From positions 1 through 64,000 of the forward strand of contig NZ_CANMPM010000014.1 of NCBI RefSeq assembly GCF_947499845.1: DNA of 64,000 bases, written 5' to 3'. Of the stretch, positions 61,037 to 64,000 are shown one piece after another. The position numbers and the translations under genes were made by a program. Position 1 is the first letter of the stretch; each line of letters begins with the position of its first letter. The notes under the pieces were generated by a model, which was given only the letters and a program-made list of their open reading frames with translations, made no database searches and was not told the origin of the DNA. Source of the stretch: an uncultured Pseudokineococcus sp. GTDB lineage: Bacteria > Actinomycetota > Actinomycetes > Actinomycetales > Quadrisphaeraceae.

Positions 61037-61435
61037 TCAGAGCAGCAGCGCGAGCAGCACCTGCTCCGCCATGAGCACGACCGTCCCCGCGCCGGTCGCC
61101 GCGGCGACGACGCCGAGCACGAGAGCCCCGAGGTGCCGGACCCGGTGCCGCCGCAGGAGGACGAGCGCGAGGGCGCCCATCAGCGCGGTGAGCACCGCCA
61201 CCGCGAGGAGGAGCGGCCACAGCCACGTCACGAGCACCCAGGCGACGGCGGCGGCGAGGCCGAGGAGCAGCGAGGCGACCGACAGGCCGATGCTCTCCCA
61301 GGCGACGTCGGCGGCCGCGCCGCGCCGGCGCGAGCGCCCGGGGGCCTCCTCCTCGTCCCAGCCGACGCCCCACCCGTCGCCCCGACCGGCACCCGCCCCG
61401 CCCGCTCGCGTCGCCCGACCTCCACGCACCACCAC
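61037..61435 (-). CDS. Hypothetical membrane protein (132 aa)
   Basis: A 132-residue protein with a charged Gly/Arg/Asp-rich N-terminal third and three hydrophobic segments (IGLSVASLLLGLAAAVAWVL, LLLAVAVLTALMGALALVLL, ALVLGVVAAATGAGTVVLMA). GTG at 61435 (first of three successive GTG codons) has GGAGG about 6-8 nt upstream. No family recognised. Confidence 0.65.
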   Translation of the reverse strand: MVVRGGRATRAGGAGAGRGDGWGVGWDEEEAPGRSRRRGAAADVAWESIGLSVASLLLGLAAAVAWVLVTWLWPLLLAVAVLTALMGALALVLLRRHRVRHLGALVLGVVAAATGAGTVVLMAEQVLLALLL

Positions 61436-61579
61436 GCGCCGCCTCCGCCCCTCGCCCGCACTCCCGCGCCACCGGCCCGCGGACCGTAGGCAGCCCCGCG
61501 CGGCGCCGTCCGGCGTCGTCCACAGCCCCCGTCGCGGGCACCCGCTCGGCCCGTCGGCGCGGCGTGCCAGCATCCGCGG

Positions 61580-62593
61580 GTGAGCAGCGGCGCGCCGGGC
61601 CTCTTCGGGCAGGGGTCCCTCGAGCTGGACCTCGAGGGCCAGCTCGAGCTGAGCCTCGCGGAGGAGCCGTCGGCGGCGTCGAGCGTCGACCAGGCGCGGC
61701 AGTCCGTCGACGACCTGGTCCGCGGCGCCCAGCGGTACCGGACGGCGTCGCAGTACGCCGACCTCCTGCGCGCCGTCGGCTCCTCCCGCCACCTGTCGCC
61801 CCTCAACGCCGTGCTCGTCGACGTGCAGCGGCCGGGCGCGACGCACGTGCTGACGGCCGCGCGCTGGCGCGAGCGCTACCGGCGGGTCGTGCGCGCCGAC
61901 GCCCAGCCCCTCGTCGTCCTCGCCCCGCGCGGGCCGGTGACGTTCGTCTTCGACGTCAGCGGCACGGAGCCGCTCGAGGGCGCACCCCCGCTCCCCCTCG
62001 AGGTCACCGACCCCGGCGCCGTCGTGGTCGGCGCCGGCGAGCGCGACGTCACCGCGCGGCTCGACCGCCTCGTCGACAACCTCGTCGGCCTGGGCGTGGG
62101 CGTGCGCAGCGGGCGCCTCGACTCCCGGCAGGCCGGTTCGGTGCGCGCCGTCCCCGACGGCCGCCCGCTGCGCCGCGAGCGCGTCGCCCGCGGGGGGCGC
62201 CAGCAGACGGTCGTCGAGCGGGTGCCGCTGCGCTACGAGGTCGTCCTCGCCGACGGGCTCGCGCCACGCCGGCGCCTCGTCGCCCTCCTCCACGCGGCCG
62301 CGCACGTGCTGTGCGGGCACCTCGGCACGCCCGACCCGCTGTGGTGGCCCGACCGCAGCGGCGTCGAGCACGACGTCGAGGAGTGGGAGGCCGAGTCGGT
62401 CGCCCACCTCGTGGCCCGCCGCGCCGACTCCTCGGTCGAGCTGCCCCCCTCCCTGCGGGAGCACCTCGAGGCCGGTCTCCAACCGCCGCTCTTCAGCCTG
62501 GAGCGTCTGGCGCGAGCCACCGGGGACCTGGAGGCGTACGGCACCCGGCGCTTCCGGACCGCCGAGCTGGGCCGCGCCCGCCCGACGACGTAG
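61580..62593 (+). CDS. ImmA/IrrE-like protein with degenerate zinc motif
   Basis: A 337-residue protein. Residues about 30-130 (VDQARQSVDDLVRGAQRYRT, HLSPLNAVLVDVQRPGATHV) resemble the N-terminal part of ArdC/DUF955-type proteins. The metallopeptidase helix reads LLHAAAHVLCGHLG, so the HExxH is HAAAH: both His are kept but the catalytic Glu is Ala (codon GCG). The third-ligand helix EEWEAESVAHLVARR is intact. Zinc may bind, but peptide cleavage is unlikely. GTG at 61580 has no ribosome site. Could be a regulator or binding protein rather than a protease. Confidence 0.75.
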   Translation: MSSGAPGLFGQGSLELDLEGQLELSLAEEPSAASSVDQARQSVDDLVRGAQRYRTASQYADLLRAVGSSRHLSPLNAVLVDVQRPGATHVLTAARWRERYRRVVRADAQPLVVLAPRGPVTFVFDVSGTEPLEGAPPLPLEVTDPGAVVVGAGERDVTARLDRLVDNLVGLGVGVRSGRLDSRQAGSVRAVPDGRPLRRERVARGGRQQTVVERVPLRYEVVLADGLAPRRRLVALLHAAAHVLCGHLGTPDPLWWPDRSGVEHDVEEWEAESVAHLVARRADSSVELPPSLREHLEAGLQPPLFSLERLARATGDLEAYGTRRFRTAELGRARPTT

Positions 62594-62637
62594 CCCCGGG
62601 CCACGTAGCGTCGGGGCCCCGACGAGGAGGTGGCCCC

Positions 62638-63229
62638 GTGTCCCGCGCCCCGCTGACCGCGACCCTGCCCGCTCCCGCCCTGGTCCCCGCTCGCCCTGGT
62701 CCCGCTCGCCCTGGCCGCCGGCTGCGCGCAGGCACCGGCGGACGGCGGCCCCACGCCCACCCCGGCGCCCACGGCCACCTCGACCGCCCCGGCGTCCGAG
62801 CCGGTGACCGAGGAGCCCGTCGCGGGGGCGCCCTCGCCCGCGGAGCTGGTGCCCGTGCTGGGCGAGCCGGCGACGGATGAGGACGACCTCCCCACGATCG
62901 AGGGGCGCCCCGTCGACGACGGGCTCGCGGCCGGTTCCGCCCGCCGCCTCGGCGCGACGGAGCGGGCCGAGTACTGGGTCGCCCTCGACGACGAGGGAGG
63001 TGTCTGCCTCCTGCTCGCCCTCGCCCCCGGCGACGACGCGGTGAGCCGGTCGTGCGGGCCCGTCGAGCGCTTCGGCCGTCACGGCACCTGGGTCGGGGCG
63101 ACGAGCCAGACGCAGTCGGCGATCGGTCTGCTCGTGCCCGACGGGTTCGACCTCGACGACGCCACTCGCGATGACGACTGGGTCCTCATCGAGCCGAACC
63201 TCGCGGTCCCCGCCGACGAGGTGCCTTGA
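62638..63229 (+). CDS. Probable lipoprotein, apparent one-base frameshift in the signal peptide
   Basis: GTG at 62638 follows GAGGAGG and begins VSRAPLTATLPAPALVP in frame 1. The lipobox LALAAGC and all of the rest (acidic Pro/Thr-rich linker, then ERAEYWVALDDEGGVCLLLA and DDWVLIEPNLAVPADEVP) are in frame 2. Dropping one C of the CCCC at 62685-62688 joins them into a perfect lipoprotein signal peptide. The mature domain (about 130 residues) is unknown. Either a sequencing indel or a disrupted gene. Confidence 0.65.
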
Positions 63230-63280
63230 GAGGACCGACCGTCCGCCGCGTGCGCACGCCGGACAGCGCGGCGTCTCGCC

Positions 63281-63817
63281 TCAGGCGAGCAGCGCTCCGA
63301 CGTCGAGGACGAGGCCCGGCCACCCCGGCGCACCGCCACGGTCGGTGACCACCCCGACCTGCCGGTAGGCGCCGTCCTCGAGCAGGTACATCCGCAGGCT
63401 CGGCTCCGAGGGGTCGAGCACCCAGTACTGCGGCAGCCCCGCGCGCGCGTACTTCGACGTCTTGCGCACCAGGTCGTCCCCGCGGTTCGTCGACAGCACC
63501 TCGACGCACAGCAGCGGCGTCCCGGTGAAGCGCACCTGCTCGGCGGTCACCGGGTGGACCATGACGTCCGGCGCCCACTCGTCGGCACCGGGCTTCCAGC
63601 CCCACGCGGTGACGACGGCGTGCCCCGCGGGCAGGTGCTGCTCCAGGAGCCCCGCGAGCCGCCGCGCGGCGTTCTGGTGCTGCCGGCTGGGGAAGGGCGT
63701 CACGACGAGGCACCCGTCGACGTACTCACCGCGGGCGTCGTCTCCCAGCGCGGCGTACTGGTCCCAGCTCATCGGCCGCTCCTCGGGGAGCCGACGACGG
63801 GCCGCCTCGGCCGTCAT
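63281..63817 (-). CDS. Uma2 family (PD-(D/E)XK) protein
   Basis: A 178-residue protein of the Uma2/DUF820 restriction-endonuclease-like fold. RPMSWDQYAALGDDARGEYV starts it. The putative catalytic set is Asp in WAPDVMV, Glu in LLCVEVLSTNR and Lys in DDLVRKTSKYARAG, followed by PQYWVLDP. ATG at 63817 lies 6 nt past TAGCCT, a -10 box suggesting a leaderless mRNA. Uma2 proteins are abundant in some bacteria; their substrate is not known. Confidence 0.9.
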   Translation of the reverse strand: MTAEAARRRLPEERPMSWDQYAALGDDARGEYVDGCLVVTPFPSRQHQNAARRLAGLLEQHLPAGHAVVTAWGWKPGADEWAPDVMVHPVTAEQVRFTGTPLLCVEVLSTNRGDDLVRKTSKYARAGLPQYWVLDPSEPSLRMYLLEDGAYRQVGVVTDRGGAPGWPGLVLDVGALLA

Positions 63818-63856
63818 GGGCCGAGGCTAGCCAGCCGGAGGACCGCCGTCCCCACC

Positions 63857-64000
63857 TCACGCCCACGGCGACGTGCCGAAGAGCTCCTGCACGCGGCGCG
63901 CGTCGCGCCACGGCAGCTCCCACGGCCACAGACCGGCGTGGTCCGGCCAGACCAGCTGCAGCGCCGGCACGAGGCCCGCGTGCCCCGGCGTCGCGAAGAC
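63857..64000 (-). CDS. DUF4262-like protein, C-terminal fragment
   Basis: The last 47 codons of a leftward gene that continues beyond the window. ALQLVWPDHAGLWPWE matches the C-terminal end of DUF4262 proteins (QVVWPD..G.FPW). Stop TGA at 63857-63859. Too short for more detail. Confidence 0.6.
   Translation of the reverse strand, partial: VFATPGHAGLVPALQLVWPDHAGLWPWELPWRDARRVQELFGTSPWA

Noticed and set aside
1-64000. tRNA, rRNA, insertion sequences, prophage or integrative-element ends
   Set aside because: No tRNA-like cloverleaf, transposase, integrase or phage structural gene was recognised by eye on either strand.

Overview
The window is chromosomal DNA from a very GC-rich actinobacterium. 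Signs of this are strong G/C preference at third codon positions, GTG starts on many genes, GGAGG-type ribosome sites mixed with apparently leaderless genes, and typical actinobacterial families (KdpDE, NgcEFG-like sugar uptake, double-domain Lrp regulators, DUF4190, Uma2, DUF4262). A Kineosporiales- or Cellulomonas-like soil saprophyte would fit, but the genus cannot be fixed from the sequence alone. No rRNA, tRNA, transposase, integrase or CRISPR array was seen.

Layout. 1-4003: end of a KdpD sensor kinase (apparently frameshifted), KdpE, and a membrane GGDEF-EAL protein. 4182-9313: PhzF-like enzyme, 42-bp hairpin repeats, a small ORF, a drug-type ABC-2 exporter, and a coupled methyltransferase/thioredoxin-reductase-like pair divergent from an XRE-cupin regulator with a palindromic operator. 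10118-22112: accessory and housekeeping genes (two-domain sensor diguanylate cyclase, MFS, GNAT, GlxA/AraC regulator with an AdpA-like inverted site, hemerythrin, SPL radical SAM protein, LysE exporter, M23 peptidase, SDR). 22335-31896: a hemicellulose island with a secreted two-CBM GH10 xylanase converging on an operon LacI, sugar-binding lipoprotein, two permeases and GH42 beta-galactosidase. The LacI promoter is bracketed by two operator copies. 32108-42650: a peptide-use island with a double Lrp/AsnC regulator, prolyl-iminopeptidase-like hydrolase, atypical M24 enzyme, DppCBA and M19 dipeptidase, plus divergent DppDF ATPases. 42751-47524: GH15 glucoamylase, a triosephosphate-isomerase paralogue, an AEC transporter and a xylose-isomerase-like TIM barrel. 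47806-51818: a coiled-coil protein of unknown function, MFS and a MalY-type aminotransferase. 51923-60104: a complete amino-sugar operon (SIS protein, NgcE-like lipoprotein, two permeases, NagB, NagA, BadF-type kinase, DeoR) read leftward behind a promoter with three GTGAGCGA boxes. 60417-64000: TetR, a membrane protein, an ImmA/IrrE-like protein without its catalytic glutamate, a lipoprotein with an apparent one-base frameshift, Uma2 and a DUF4262 fragment.

How it fits together. The gene content describes a plant- and fungal-debris feeder. It can cut xylan outside the cell, import and trim the oligosaccharides, import and break down GlcNAc-type sugars to fructose-6-phosphate, and scavenge proline-type peptides. 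Within operons genes are packed tightly, and most junctions are 4-bp GTGA or ATGA stop/start overlaps. The most unusual items are the dithiol-oxidase/methyltransferase-like pair, the metal-ligand-poor M24 enzyme in the peptide island, the HAAAH pseudo-peptidase, the repeat/hairpin elements and the two homopolymer frameshifts.
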